Source: Blumeriella jaapii (lineage: Eukaryota > Ascomycota > Leotiomycetes > Helotiales > Drepanopezizaceae). From it: DNA of 64,000 nt. The notes under the pieces were generated by a model. That model did not search any database. It worked only from the letters and a program-made list of their open reading frames with translations, and was not told where the DNA came from. How positions within the stretch are numbered: position 1 is the stretch's first letter; the number at the start of each line of letters is the position of its first letter. The DNA is taken from NCBI GenBank assembly GCA_009599575.1, contig VWND01000001.1, positions 1,798,001 through 1,862,000 of the forward strand. Reading direction: 5' to 3'. Shown here in pieces: positions 42,830 through 55,171 of the stretch. The position numbers and the translations under genes were made by a program.

Positions 42830-45381
42830 ATGCCCTTCGAAATGGTTAGTCAGATCACTAAGCCTTCCGCATCTATCCAGCTCACTTTGAACCAGGACAA
42901 AGAAGAATATTTCCGGCAGCTCTACTCACTGAACGACAGCTTAGACGAAGAAGAAGACATCAATGAAGCCCGCAACTTCCTAAGACTCAGCAACCCCCCG
43001 GTATCACAGTCCTTGCCGGCTCTAACAAAACTTCCCTTCAGCCCCCCTCAGGTTATTACATCTCCAGGCGAACCTTCACTTGGTTCCTCTCAGGGAAGAA
43101 GTGCGCCAAGGAATATGCCAGCGATACTCAGAACCACCTCGGCGCCCGTCACGAGCACTAGTGCCCCCAACGCACCCATCGTTCGCAAGTCATCTTTACT
43201 CCGTTATGATATCTCGACGCAAGATGTCGTACCTTCCCCACCTGAAGTGATCGACCTTACCAGCCAAACAACAACTCGCAGGCCTGTGGCTGAAAAGAGC
43301 GCGTCGACTCCCAATATCGGTTCGGTGTTCATGAGTAATAGCAAAGGAATAGAAGCCATGCTTGTTGGCAAGAGAAAGAAGAAATTAGGAAGAGCCGCGA
43401 AAGCAATCGAGCTGGATCCGAACGGTGTTTCGTTCAGGCTAGTGCCAGAAGGGGAACGGTTTCTTGAGAACATGGTCATTTACTATATTCCACCGGACAA
43501 CAAGGGTGGTAGGAAAGTTCGTATCGCTAAAGCGCTGGGATTTGGTGCTAAGTGGGCGAAAGAGGTATGTTTAGTAACAAAATCTGTCTGTTTATCGAAC
43601 CCGATCTCCCAGCAAATCTTTGTCGTTGCATTCTAACTTGCAGACTGACATGCATGCAGTGGACTGCGGACGTTACACACGTCGTAGTCGAGAAAGAGAA
43701 GGTGTATGATCACAAATTTGTCATGAACCATCTCTCCGACAACACCATGTCCGACGTGTTACCAGGGGGTATTGCTCTAGTTACTCATGATTTTCTAATC
43801 GGATGCTTTGAGAGCAAGTACGTTGTCGATCCCTACCAGAAGAAATTTGCAGTTCCAGGAGACCCTGATAGAGCCATTGAAGAACCAAAGCCAGCCCCAG
43901 TAACTACGATAAGCTCTCAAAAGTTCAATGGGTCCCTTAACTTGAAGGAGACGAAGCCCAGAAAAGCAGACCATGTTCCAGAGGACACGCCATCCCAAAG
44001 TCAGCGATCTGCACAGGGAGGACAATCGCAAGATCAACTTGACCCGGCCATCCGGGTGTCACTTATTCCAGACTATGCCAGAGAAGCCAAAACTACTAAA
44101 ATACCACAAGAAAGCGCTCTTGCGATCAACGCAGGTAAACGAGGCGACGTGCTTGACGAGTTCATTGATGTGGCCCAGCAACTAGACCATCTACCTCTTG
44201 ACGATGACGAAGATGACGATGGAGAAAGTAAGCCGTCGTCTGATGACGGCCCTGAAGATTCTGGCGGCTCGGAAGAAGAGCGCGATCGCAGCAAGCATCC
44301 CAGCAAGAAACGAAAGAAGTACGGCAACAAAGGTGCTTCGCACCAAGAGAACTTCAGTTGCATGAAGGGGGGCACGGGGATAGCGCTTGAGAACAACCCA
44401 AACCGACGCACCATCGAGATCCTGGGAGAAATGGGTGCGTACTATGAGCGAATCAGAGATCAATGGCGCACACTGGCTTACAGAAAGGCTGTCGGTACCC
44501 TCAAGAAGCAAGCTACCAAGATCACAAGATACGAGCAGGCCATGGAACTCCCGTTCATTGGACACAGACTCGCCATGAAAATTGAGGAGGTAGCAGTCAC
44601 AGGGCAACTACGTCGACTCGACAATACTCTGTTGGACCCGAACGACAAGATCCTTCAGCTGTTTTTGAAAATCTACGGGGTAGGACCTGGGCAAGCGGAT
44701 AGGTGGATCCAAGCCGGCCACAAGACCCTCGACGACCTGCGAGCTCTTCCGAATCTACACAAGAATCAGAAGATCGGCCTCGACCATTACGAGGACTTCG
44801 ACACCCGCATCCCACGGGACGAAGTCACTGCCCTGGGGAAGATTGTGGTCCAGGCCGCCGCAGAGATCGACCCCCTGGTCGAAGCCATCATCGGCGGCAG
44901 CTACCGACGCGGCGCCCTCACCTCCGGAGACATCGACTTCATCATCACGAAGCGCGGGACCCTGCACAGCCTGGACCTCCTCCCCTTCCTCCAGCAGCTC
45001 GTCGACCGGCTCACGCGCGCCTCGTTCCTCGTCTGCCCCCTCGCGGTGCCGCACGCGTCCGGCTCCAAGTGGCACGGCGCCTGCGTCCTGCCCGGGAGCC
45101 CCGTCTGGCGCCGCATCGACTTCCTCGTCGTGCCTGAGAGCGAGTTCGGCGCGGCGCTGCTGTACTTCACGGGCGACGACATCTTCAACCGCAGCATGCG
45201 CCTGCTGGCGAGTCGCAAGGGCATGCGGCTCAACCAGAGGGGCCTGTACCGAGACGTCATGCGCGGACCGGGACGCACAAAGCTGAACGAGGGGGAGCTG
45301 GTCGAGGGCGCGGATGAGAGAAGGATCTTTGAGGTGCTGGGCGTTCCCTGGAGGCCGCCGAATGAGCGGATTTGCCATTGA
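42830..45381 (+). CDS. pol4: Family X DNA polymerase (Pol lambda / Pol4 type) with BRCT domain
   Basis: Two exons, 42830-43564 and 43660-45381, giving 818 residues. The 95-base intron splits the BRCT domain (about 205-305; WTADVTHVVVEKEK and HDFLIGCFESKYVVD follow the join). Residues 385-440 are acidic and Ser-rich, with a KKRKKYGNK nuclear-localisation-like stretch. The Pol X core begins NRRTIEILGEMG. It has the helix-hairpin-helix LPFIGHRLAMKIEE, a second one at FLKIYGVGPGQADRW, the active site GGSYRRG...GDIDF with Asp669 and Asp671, and the third catalytic Asp732 in WRRIDFLVVP. It ends with FEVLGVPWRPPNER, the normal family end. Such enzymes fill short gaps in base excision repair and non-homologous end joining in the nucleus. 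An ATG four codons in is an alternative start. Confidence 0.93.
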
Positions 45382-46918
45382 GTGGACGGAGGAGGAGGAG
45401 GGTAAATCGGGAACTAAATTTCAAGGCATTTTGGTACGGCTATTGGACGAAGGGAGTCTATTGCTTGTATACATAGCACGCATAGGATAGCACGGCGTTG
45501 GTTAGGTCGGCCAAAGCATTGGATTCCGAGGGTGGTAGGAGACGAGGTGTCCCCGGTTCGTTGGTTGGTTGGTCGGTCGATGTTTGTAGATATGTACAAT
45601 ACTTTGTGTACACGCCAGCAAACGTACCCATGCTTACATTGCTCGATGGATGGATGGATGGATGGATGGAGACCAGATAGCCACCCATCGGCAACCCAGG
45701 ACCAGCGAGCGAAACAAACGCAGGAGACTTATTCAGAGGTTTTTTACGCTTAAGCGTTCACTTTGGCTATGCGTGGGACTTACACGACGACCAAGGAAGG
45801 GCCTGGAGCGAAGTCAGAAGAAAGAAAGACAAGGCATGAGATGTAAAGTCGGGTTTTGTGGTCCCCTCTCTCTCTCTTCCTCTCTCTCCTTGGCTTGGGG
45901 GAGGATGTTCTCGTGTCGTCTTGTTTTGCTGCTGCCTCTGCTTAGGTATGCACTTCAAGCTGCCTACCTTAGACACCTTCCTTACCTTACCTGACCCTAC
46001 CTGACCTTACCTGACCTGACCTTGCCCATTGCGATTCATCTCAATCTGGGTGAGTAGGTACCTACGTATCATACCCGAGCGACGCACACTGACGACACGA
46101 AGAAAAGCCAGCTAGCTAACCTATCTATCCTCAGCATCGAGTCAGATGCCAAACCTATACGGGTAGTAGGTACCTTGCCTTCAAAGGTAGGTAAAAGGGA
46201 TGGGAACCGACTAGGAAATACCGACAGTACATATCTTACTATCAGACGAGCGAGCCGAGGGCGGCGGCGGGCGATGTTCTCGGTGGGAAGGTACGCTGCC
46301 CAGGTATGTACTGGGGAAATAAGTAGTACAGTACCTACCATAGATACGATATCTCCTTGTCCCACCAGCTACACCTACCTACCTTGGTTTTCGATAGATA
46401 AGCAACATGAGCCGAGAGCGAGCGAGACTTCCATTATATAAAACATTACTTATGTGCATACCATACTTCGAGATGTAGGTCTTCATCAACCGCCCACGGT
46501 GCCACCGTTCCCACCCAAAATCCCCATCGCTACCTATCATCCATGCCTACCTACCTACCTATATACACGCTGATGATCTTCGATCCCCTTGCGGGTCCAT
46601 CAACAGAATTGTACCCACTTGCTCTCCTCAGATCTCCGCTCATGGCATCATCCCAATAAATCGATCAAAGCTTTTTTTCGAACAGACTTGGCTAATCAGA
46701 TGATAAAAGAAAGTAGATCTGGGGTATCAAAAATTGGTGCAAGCACCTCCACAAATACAGGCTCAAACAAAGGAAAAGAATGCTACCGCCCTCAACTATA
46801 TGCGCCAGGCCAGTGCTAAATGAGTTCTTCGTACAGGGCAACGAATGAAAATGCCGTTGCTTCGTTGATGGGTGTGTTTCTGATTTCGCCCGGTCTCGAT
46901 CTCCGTCTCGTTCTCAAA
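45382..46918. other. Intergenic region with GATG and TACC repeats
   Basis: 1.5 kb between convergent genes. A GATG tetramer run lies at 45646-45671, TTACCTGACC units at 45985-46028, and scattered TACCTACC around 46190-46565. A TACAGTAC is at 46327-46334. No gene supported. Confidence 0.5.
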
Positions 46919-49696
46919 TTACGCCTGGGAAGATGAGTCTTCGCCGTCCAGGACTCTCCTCGCATTCTCCAATCGTCGTCTCCAGGCTCTGCTGCTGTAG
47001 CTTGCGCACCCTGCTTCTTGGAGCCCGAGAACGCACGTTCCGAGACTGGCAACCAATTTCTCCACGAGGATTTGGTCTTCCCGAGCGAGCATGTCGATGG
47101 GAGACGGCTGTAATCGCTCGTCGCCAGCACCCTCGGTTAACGTCGACGATTCGCTAACGAACGACGGCTCGAAGTCTTTCGAAGCACCCAGTACAGGTGT
47201 GCTAGATACGCTGCTCTGCTGAGGCCTTGGCTTGTTGACCAGCGGGAAACTGCGGGTTGTGCCATTGGATCTGAAAGATGAAAAGGAGCCTAAAGATGTG
47301 ATGCTTCTGTTCCTGTGCATTTGAGCGACACCTGCTGAGCCGGGTCTTCTCGTAACATCGGTGCCGAAAAACCTGAACTCGTCTAGTCGGGTTCTCGGAG
47401 TCGGGGCAAAAGGTGGTCCCTTTGAAGCAAGAGGTGTAGATGTGTTCGAGCGCAGCGGGATAGCATTCACCTGCTGAACTGCGAATATTCGGGGCTCCTC
47501 TTCATCGACCCCATTGTCAGATCCATTCCCTTCTGTTGCCGTCGTAAAGCTAGCAACCGTGGATAGAGAGTCGTTGCTCTCGGTCCTGATATGTGCCAAA
47601 GATAGCCTCGAGGCTGCGGCTGGATTTGGCAATGCTTGCACGGTTTGGACAGAGTCATCCGAGCTGAAGCTTCCTCTGCGTTCCATTCTTTGCTGGCTGA
47701 TCGTCCCCATGGCACTGTGCAGAAAGAAGTGCTCGTAATCGAATGCGTCCTCGCGATCTTCGTGGGAGATTGGGGTTGTTAAAGAGTCGTGGTAAAGTGA
47801 GGCATCACTTTCATATTCATCAACCTCATAGTCATCTACCATCTCCTCGTTGTCATTCTCCTCCTCCTCCTCCTCCTCCTCCTCCTCCTCCTCCTTCTCT
47901 TCCTCCTCCTCCTCCTCTTCTACCTGATTCTCATCATCAGGCTCGTAGGAATCTTCGACTTCTTCGAAAATCTTCAGTCCATTGCTGCCTTCCGCATCAT
48001 ACATGCCCTGATACTCTCTGACGTCCTCGTACACACTAGTGATGCCCGAGGAACCATCGTCGTCTGAGTCTTCTCTCGGGCCATCAATGTCATGGCCTTG
48101 TTTTCTTCCCGAGTCGCCACTATCCGAGCCTTTCCAAGGGGGTGAGGCAACCCCTGCATCAGCACCGAGCGGCTCCCCGTAGTCTTTCGAAGAAGCATAC
48201 CATTGCTCTGCTTCCGTAAATGGACTGTTTGTCTTCAGAATTTGCGAACTTTTGCGCTTCAACGTATCATCCCGGGCACGATCTCTCAGGACTGCAAGTC
48301 GACCTTTGAGATCAGCCATTTGATCCTTGAGGCCTCGCACTTGCGTCGCAGATCCTGATCGAGTCGGGCCTCGACTTTCACCATTGGAGCCCAGAATTCC
48401 ATCTGAGCTCGAGATGATACTTGATCCATCCGCATCGAAATCCACATCATTGTCGTTCTCATTCAGCGCCTCCAAGATGGCATGTGGTGATGAATTCTTG
48501 CTGAGCGGAGAAGTAAATCCCAAGCGAGACGGTGTTCGGGAGTCTGCCAGAGGGGTGTGTTGTCCTGAGCTCAAGACTGGTGACCCCATGTTCCCATCTT
48601 TTCGATCCGTGGATCGAGCTGCGGCGCTTGCCGATCGCACAGGAATGGGGATCTTGAATGGTGCCACTCGCTGCGATGAAGGTACCATGTTCTCGCTGCT
48701 GCCTCTCGCATGTCCAGAAGCTGTAGCTATCAAGGTGGAACTGTGTAGCTGCTTCTGATATGAGGGGGCCACAGGAAGTCGACTGGCTGCTCTGCCATTT
48801 TCGGAAGGGGAAGGCATCGACGAGGAGAGTGGGCTACTGCTGTGGATCGAGGATCCAGATCCGGATGTCGACACAAACAAGGAGCTACGCGCCCGACTTA
48901 GGTTACCCTCCATGTTCTGGTGGAAGAGTCAGCACATGTACAGAATTGAGATTGGAAAACCCACATTGAGTCGTTTTTTGGCATTCAACAGGATCTGTTC
49001 CGCTCTTCTGCTCAATGCTGCGCTCGAATACCGGTCTTCCTCATTTCCGAGATCGCGATCCTTGACAGGCCATCTCTCCGCCTCCGAGGCAAACACTTCC
49101 TCGCTACACGAGTCTGCCACACTTTCTTCGTCGTCTCCCTGGAAGACGCTATCATCCACACTCACATCGTGGACGACGTCCTGGAACATTTCTACCGGTT
49201 GGCCGTCTGATGTGGCGGTGCTGTTGGACTCCATCGAGACCCTCCTGTTCTGAGGAGCCTTCCTCGCTGGCTTGGCCACGGCGGTATTTCCGATAGTTGG
49301 ACTCGATCCGAGAGGTGTGTTGTTCCCCGACGCTCGCTGCTGCTTGAGCAGTCTCCGCTCCACCGGCCCTGACAGCTGATTCTTCCCGATGGTGCTTTCC
49401 GTCTCGGTGACCTCTCCAATGTCGGAGAGCATGGTGCCGTTTCCGTATATGATGGGCGTGGTGGGAACGAGCTGGCCCAGATGGGTTTGCGGCGGGCCAA
49501 AGGAGAAATGCATTTCGGCTTCTTGAGCGTCGTTCCAGTCTTCGCCCGGGGGGGTTAGTTGTTGCTGGATGCCGCGCGGAGGAGATGGGGGCGAGTCGTA
49601 GTCTTCATCGTAGGGGAGAATCATGTCAGGGTTCGAAAGCGAGGGCGACGGAGAGAGGGGGATAGAGGAATAAGCCTTTGTTTGTTGCAGATGCAT
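46919..49696 (-). CDS. Conserved fungal protein of unknown function, Ser-rich and acidic, with a basic coiled-coil-like segment
   Basis: Two exons, 49696-48965 and 48916-46919, giving 909 residues; the 48-base intron has a TGCTGAC branch point. The splice creates AEQILLNAKKRLNNMEGNLS, the most conserved-looking part, near residues 230-250. Another short helix, VRGLKDQMADLKGRLAVLRD, lies near 445. Most of the rest is Ser/Pro-rich and probably disordered. An acidic run of more than 20 Glu lies in the middle (GAG/GAA codons, plus-strand 47845-47925). The C-terminal 60 residues are again ordered (LAREDQILVEKLVASLGTC, RLENARRVLDGE). No catalytic motif is visible. The helices suggest a cytoskeletal or septation-related adaptor, but that is a guess; the function is unknown. 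Confidence 0.85.
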
Positions 49697-50849
49697 GTTG
49701 CGGCCTGGCGATGCGCCGCGGCACTTATCAAGCTGCTGCTGCTGCTGCTAGCTCTGCAGCGGGTGTGGGTAGGGGTATCGAGGGTATCTGAGGGTCGAAA
49801 GCATCGGCAGGTCGGTAGCACTGTAGGTGGGAGAGGTACAGTAGTCGGTGGTAGTGTGCGGTGCTGTACGTACGGAGGAGTCAGAAATGGTGTTGGGAAG
49901 AGAGCGGTCGTAGAGAGGTCGTACGTAGAGAGGTCGGAGAGAGGTCGGGGAGAGGTCGAGGAGGTGTCGAGGAGGAGTTGAGGAGAAGTTGAGGAAGAGT
50001 CGAGGAGGAGTCGAGGGAGCAATCGCGTGGTGGACCCGACGACGACTTTTCTCCGGTACGACCACTCTCGACTAGAAGGTAATAAGGTTGCTGGCTGGAA
50101 GAATTATACTTTGACATCGCAGGTCGAAAATGAGGCGGGAAGCAAAAGGAACACTCCCATCTCCGGTCCGTGCAGCGCTGACTGTGGCCGCGACGAAAAG
50201 CTCGATGATGTTCGATCATTTCGGAGATGCTTGGATCGGTTCGTATTAATATTGCGAGGGCCATTGTAAGTACCGACTGTCCTGTGCTATACCGTGCTTG
50301 TGTGTGTGTGACAGCTCGTCGGTACGGACAGGACGGTACGGTAGGTAAGGTGAACCACGATCTCAGGAGGCAGGGACTGCATGTACTGACTGTACTATAC
50401 AGTACAGTATGTACTGGACTGGACTGTCGCATCTGCAAGTATATCAGCCCCATGTCGTGCGTACATGCTACAGTGTTGTACAGTACAGTACGTAAAACCT
50501 TCGTCGATAGTCCAAAGTACTTTTTTTTTGGCTTTTGCCTTACATTCAGGGTCATGCCTGTTTATTGTTAGCTGTTATGGGAATACCCCTACTGTACTGT
50601 ACTGTATATACTGTGTAGTATACAGCACTGTACTGTAGGAATACGGTGCTGGGGTCGAGCATTGATTGAGGCCACGTGACCATCATCGATGGCGACACGT
50701 GATGACACGTGATGACACCACTAACGCGACGTGCGATCCCCCACCATTTATTCTCCGCTGCGCACTTGCTACGGTAGAAGAAAACATCCAGATTTCAAGC
50801 AACGAACCAAGACTAGTCTTTACTGTGTCACCAACCTGTGATACCAACT

Positions 50850-50920
50850 ACTGTCAACTGTCAACTGCAACTGTCAACTGCAACTGTCAACTGCAACTGT
50901 CAACTGCAACTGTCAACTGT
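50850..50920. repeat. Tandem repeat, unit ACTGTCAACTGCA
   Basis: Four to five copies of a 13-base unit that is itself made of CAACTG half-units, ending before a GC-rich CCACGCGCGC stretch. Confidence 0.85.
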
Positions 50921-51302
50921 CCACGCGCGCGCTCGCCCGGCCCTCCCTGGCCAAATCTCCGGTTTGGCTTTTCTCTCCGTAAAGCTTGCAAGGTATGGAG
51001 ATTTGGTTGGCAGAAGACCCGGATCTCTTGGGATGCATCATGGGCCCCAAACCCTTACAAAAAGACTCGCTCGCCTTGTATCGCTCCACTTTCCAAGCGT
51101 TCGGTCTTACTCCAATTTACTGTGTACTGTACGATATACTGTGCAGTACGTGCTACTGCGGAAGAAGTACACAGCACGTGGTACAGTACAGAAGTACATT
51201 CATCCGGTACTTCGTCATATCATTCACCGGGCTGGGGGTACATAGCACGGCATGTGCAGTCAGTACAGTACAGGACGTCGGAGTACAGTGTACACATGTA
51301 TG

Positions 51303-52512
51303 TACTGTAATCAGTCCTTGTTTCACACACACGCACATGCATACCCCCTCTCACAATATGACGATGCCTCGCGAAAAAGCCCACGAAACAACCAAAAAAC
51401 TCTCATAGCGAGACCAGCCGAGTTGCTCCATCCGGACGAACCGGCAGATGCAACGATCCACCATGTCAGTGTGGGCCATGAGCGGCCCATGCTGGGCTCG
51501 AAACCTGCCTCGAAGCCTCTCCAATATCCTTCGATAGATACGTCGGGATGATGTGGCGATAGATACGTTGGAATGATGAGGTGTCTTGTGAGATTGGCTG
51601 ATGTTTTCAAGTGTTTTAGGGATCTTTCTGTAAATCCTGCAACAGAACCGTACAAAGAGCAATGGTGCCAATCCAGATTGTAAGGTGATGTGATTCAAGG
51701 CATCATCAGTAAAAAATGCATTGATGCCAAGTCTGAAGAAGAAGAGAAAATTCCAGGTACACAGCATAACACCTCGCTCGGAACATGAGGCGCTGACTAT
51801 GATCTACTGTATGTAGTAAGTAAGCCCGGTGATGTTCCCTTTCCAAGATCGTGCGCCCATCCTCGGGCTTCTGTCTCAGCAACATTGGGTCGTCCATACC
51901 ATAATGTACCAGTCCAAGCAGATTGATCATCAAGCTTTACCCTCATGTAGGTCATGGTGTTCCGGTAGATGTCTCCTTCGAGATCTGCTTGGTGCCTTCA
52001 TCAGCTGCGATGGTCTTATTCACGGCATTCAGCAACTCTTGGAAGTCTTGTTGCTTATTCCAGCCCGAATACGCAATTCCTGACTTGTATCAACAAACTC
52101 CTTCTCAACCTACTCTGTGCTACTTGATAAAGGCAAAAGGCAAATGCCGTGGAGTATTTTTATCAGAGTCAAGGTTTGCAAGCATCTATTGGAGAAAGGA
52201 CGTGAACGTCTCACGAAGAAAGTTTTTTTTTGATTACACAATTATTTGTGCACTTTTTTGTATTTAGCGGTCCCTACGTTTTGCTACGGCCCCCGTACCG
52301 CCCTCCTTCACTTGAATCTTGATGTTTCTGGTATGTTTGGTGCCAGAGATTTTACTCACCCACGAAGCCGCTCGCGCTTGTAATTCACGGAGTACTGTAC
52401 AGTTTACGCATGTAATTTGTCCTTGTTTCATACACTCTCTCTTTCTCTGACACCATATGACGATATCTCACGAAAAGCCCACGAAACAACAAGCAAACTC
52501 TCATAGCGAGAC
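51303..52512 (+). repeat. Diverged direct repeat pair (51303-51414 and 52393-52512)
   Basis: Both copies run TACTGTA..., GTCCTTGTTTCA, TATGACGAT, CGAAAA-GCCCACGAAACAA and CTCATAGCGAGACC in the same order with small gaps. They are about 1.1 kb apart and look like two old copies of one non-coding element. Confidence 0.65.
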
Positions 52513-52650
52513 CCCCTTGCATGCTCAGCTGCTCATCTACAGTACCTGCTTGCGAGGCTGGGGGGAAAACTTTAAAAAAGGAAAAACTCATGCCGCTCCC
52601 GACAGTACTCCACACGGAAGAGTCACTGAATGCATACATCACATATCCTA

Positions 52651-53128
52651 CTTCGTACATGGCCTTTTAAATGTAGATTTGCAGGGGTAAAAGCAAGGGT
52701 ATAGTCTCTAGAAGATTCCACTCTTTGCAGACATTCTAGCCAATAACTATTTAATGCTTTTCACGCTGTTTTACTACCGGAATTTCTATTGAAAAAAAAT
52801 TTAATTTATTATAAACCAAAAATATTATTCAGTATCAACGCCGAAAACACTACGAAAACAATGCATTCAAAATAACCGCCTGCGAATCGAAACTCTTTTT
52901 TTCAAGCCAATTTCTCGCAAGCTCAAATTGCTTTTCAATTAAATTTTACTCCTCGACAAATTAACTATGCTTTTACCCACCGGCTTAAAAAATAAATAAC
53001 AGATGTATTGCAGTAACTTTAGCTAAAGATGGGCATACAAAATACTAGGATATTTAATAAAAGCAGCATTGCCAAGTATTAAGTGCGCATTAACAGTCAA
53101 ATCTACGTTTATTCGGCCATGTACGAAA
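52651..53128 (+). mobile_element. 478-bp MITE, copy A
   Basis: Flanked by TA on both sides (52649-52650 and 53129-53130). Ends are CTTCGTACATGGCC and its near-complement GGCCATGTACGAAA, with GTAGATTTG repeated a few bases in at both ends. The interior is AT-rich with no coding frame. Copy B (53606-54083) has exactly the same length in reverse orientation and nearly the same sequence. TA duplication and size point to a non-autonomous Tc1/mariner-type element. Confidence 0.9.
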
Positions 53129-53605
53129 TAACATTTTCCCCCTAAGTAAGATTTTAACTCTGTGGTGCAGAACATACCAGATCAATTGATATTCAGTTGG
53201 AGTGGGGGGGGGGGGGGGCGTGGGGCCGTTATATGGGAGAAGTGTACAGTACGAGTACGTACTCTGTGGGTACAGTAGGTACTGTAGAACTTTTCTCTGT
53301 GGTACGTATACGTACCCTTCATAGTATGCAAGTCTTGACATTGATATACAGCAATCCACGGCACTTGCCTTCTTTACTCTTTCAAATAGGTACAAAGTAG
53401 ACCGTTCAAGTTGGGTAGCAGTGCGTCGGCAAATCAACTTCCTGTGTGCCGTGCGCTGGACGATCCGACGTTACACGGATACTCCCAGTCAACTTCGCTC
53501 CTTCTCGACTTCTAGACTTTGACTTGACTTTTACGGAATACTTGCTGTAGAACGCCCAAGAAGGGGGATCCATTTCGCGTCGCGCGCGCTAGGAAAAGCT
53601 GTATA
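53129..53605. other. Spacer between the two inverted MITEs
   Basis: A 477-base spacer. It contains a run of 15 G (53204-53218), several TACAGTA/GTACGTAC motifs (53245-53310) and CGCGTCGCGCGCGC at 53577-53590. Together with the MITEs it could fold into a large stem-loop with ~478-bp arms. No gene. Confidence 0.7.
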
Positions 53606-54083
53606 CTTCGTACATGGCCGAATAAACGTAGATTTGACTGTCAATGCGCACTTAATACTTGGCAATGCTGCTTTTATTAAATATCCTAATATTTTGTATG
53701 CCCACTTTCAGCTAAAGTCACTGCAATACATCTGTCATTTATTTTTTAAGCCGGTGGGTAAAAGCATAGCTAACTTGTCGAAAAGTAAAATTTAATTGAA
53801 AAGCAATTTGAGCTTGCGAGAAATTGGCTTGAAAAAAAAAGTTTCGATTCGCAAGCGGTTATTTTAAATGCATTGTTTTCGTAGTGTTTTCGGCGTTGAC
53901 ACTGAATAATATTTTTGGTTTATAGTAAATTAAATTTTTTTTCAATAGAAATTCCGGTAGTAAAACAGCGTGAAAAGCATTAAATAGTTATTGGCTAGAA
54001 TGCCTGCAAAAAGTGGAATCTTTTAGAAACTATACCCTTGCCTTTACCCCTGCAAATCTACATTTAAAAGGCCATGTACGAAG
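53606..54083 (-). mobile_element. 478-bp MITE, copy B (inverted relative to copy A)
   Basis: Ends CTTCGTACATGGCC and GGCCATGTACGAAG, flanked by TA at 53604-53605 and 54084-54085. Reading its minus strand gives copy A with few differences (for example TCAGTATCAACGCC against TCAGTGTCAACGCC), so both copies are young or one is a recent local duplication. Confidence 0.9.
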
Positions 54084-54085
54084 TA

Positions 54086-55171
54086 TTACTTGGATTTAAA
54101 AATTCTATTTCGTACTTCGTGAAGTAGAAGTATGAATCACGAGCAGATCTAAGCGAACCAAACACACGTCCCATCCCACAGAGAAAAGCTCTACACTCTG
54201 TCTGATCAGTGGTCCTTAAGCTTTATTGTTTCATGAGAAGATCTACCGTAAGTAGAATCTGCATACGAAATAGGAACGGGGGCTTATCCAAGGCGTTGTA
54301 GCACTTGTATACGTACAGAGTCTCGATTCCCCGCGACCGCTGATATAAGTAGAGTTTTTGAATTGATGGTGGTCCTCAACCCTTTCCACAGGTACCGTTC
54401 TAATTCACTATATGCCAGAAGCACCGGAGTGGGATAAGGTAATTCGGCGTCGATTTCCACTGTTTGTATGTAGCTACCCTGATCATGTACTGTACTAACT
54501 CGATATCTCCGATCTGTCCCTGAGATTCAGGCAAGAAAAGCCTGGCTGTGAATTTGACGCTGAGTAGATACTCTACTGAAGTGGAAAAGTGTTCATTGGG
54601 GTTTGCTTAATTGAATTACTGTAGAGAGGGAAAGAAAGCGAAGAAAATCGCTAAAAAAAAAACGGTGGTTCAGTGAGCCATACAAGCGAGTGTATTCTTA
54701 CCTAGTGTAGGTACATACTCGAAGTGATGAATGTTTCAAAAGTGATGTATTCGCATTGCAATCCTTGGGCGTTAGACTACATACAATAACATGGAGAAGT
54801 AGTTACTGTACATTGTAGGTAATCATGCAGTTGGAGGTCCAAAAGTCAACAACACAACGACGCGTTGTTTTTTGCAAGGGAGGAGACGCATATACCGGGG
54901 CTCTTGTAGATGCAGTAGTACAGCACGATTGATGGCCGTACCTACATTACAAGTACCTATGATCAAAGTCTAGAATGACCAGCTCTACGACTCCATTTTG
55001 GCTTTTCTCTGATAAATCGATTCCTTCTTTCCGAATATTCATTTCTGTGGTGAGATTTGCTTACCTAAGGCCGCAGGTGCCCGAGGGGCTAGAGCTCAGG
55101 AATAGCTCCGTCGCCAAACCGCCAAACATTATACTTCTACGTCTGCACAATCTCCAATTCAACCGCACAGA
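54086..55171. other. Gene-free stretch upstream of the CUS2-like gene
   Basis: 1.1 kb, moderately AT-rich. A short palindrome TACTTCGTGAAGTA is at 54113-54126, reminiscent of the MITE ends. GTACTGTAC lies at 54486. The promoter of the CUS2-like gene is in the right half. Confidence 0.45.

Larger units (their letters stand above)
49697..52650. other. Gene-free stretch with repeats
   Basis: About 3 kb. The first 350 bases are the promoter of the acidic protein gene and carry GTCGAGGAG-type repeats (49915-50020). TACTGTAC palindromes cluster at 50390-50410, 50475-50490, 50590-50635 and 51120-51310. CACGTGAT motifs repeat at 50676-50715. A 13-base tandem (ACTGTCAACTGCA) runs 50850-50920. A diverged direct duplication joins 51303-51414 and 52393-52512. 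Open frames around 51706-52267 show no family features. Confidence 0.5.

Noticed and set aside
44703..45378. Open frames antisense or out of frame with the polymerase gene
   Set aside because: Shadows of the GC-rich Pol X catalytic exon.
51706..52267. Possible gene remnant on the minus strand
   Set aside because: Some stretches read plausibly, but frames are short and broken and match no family I know.
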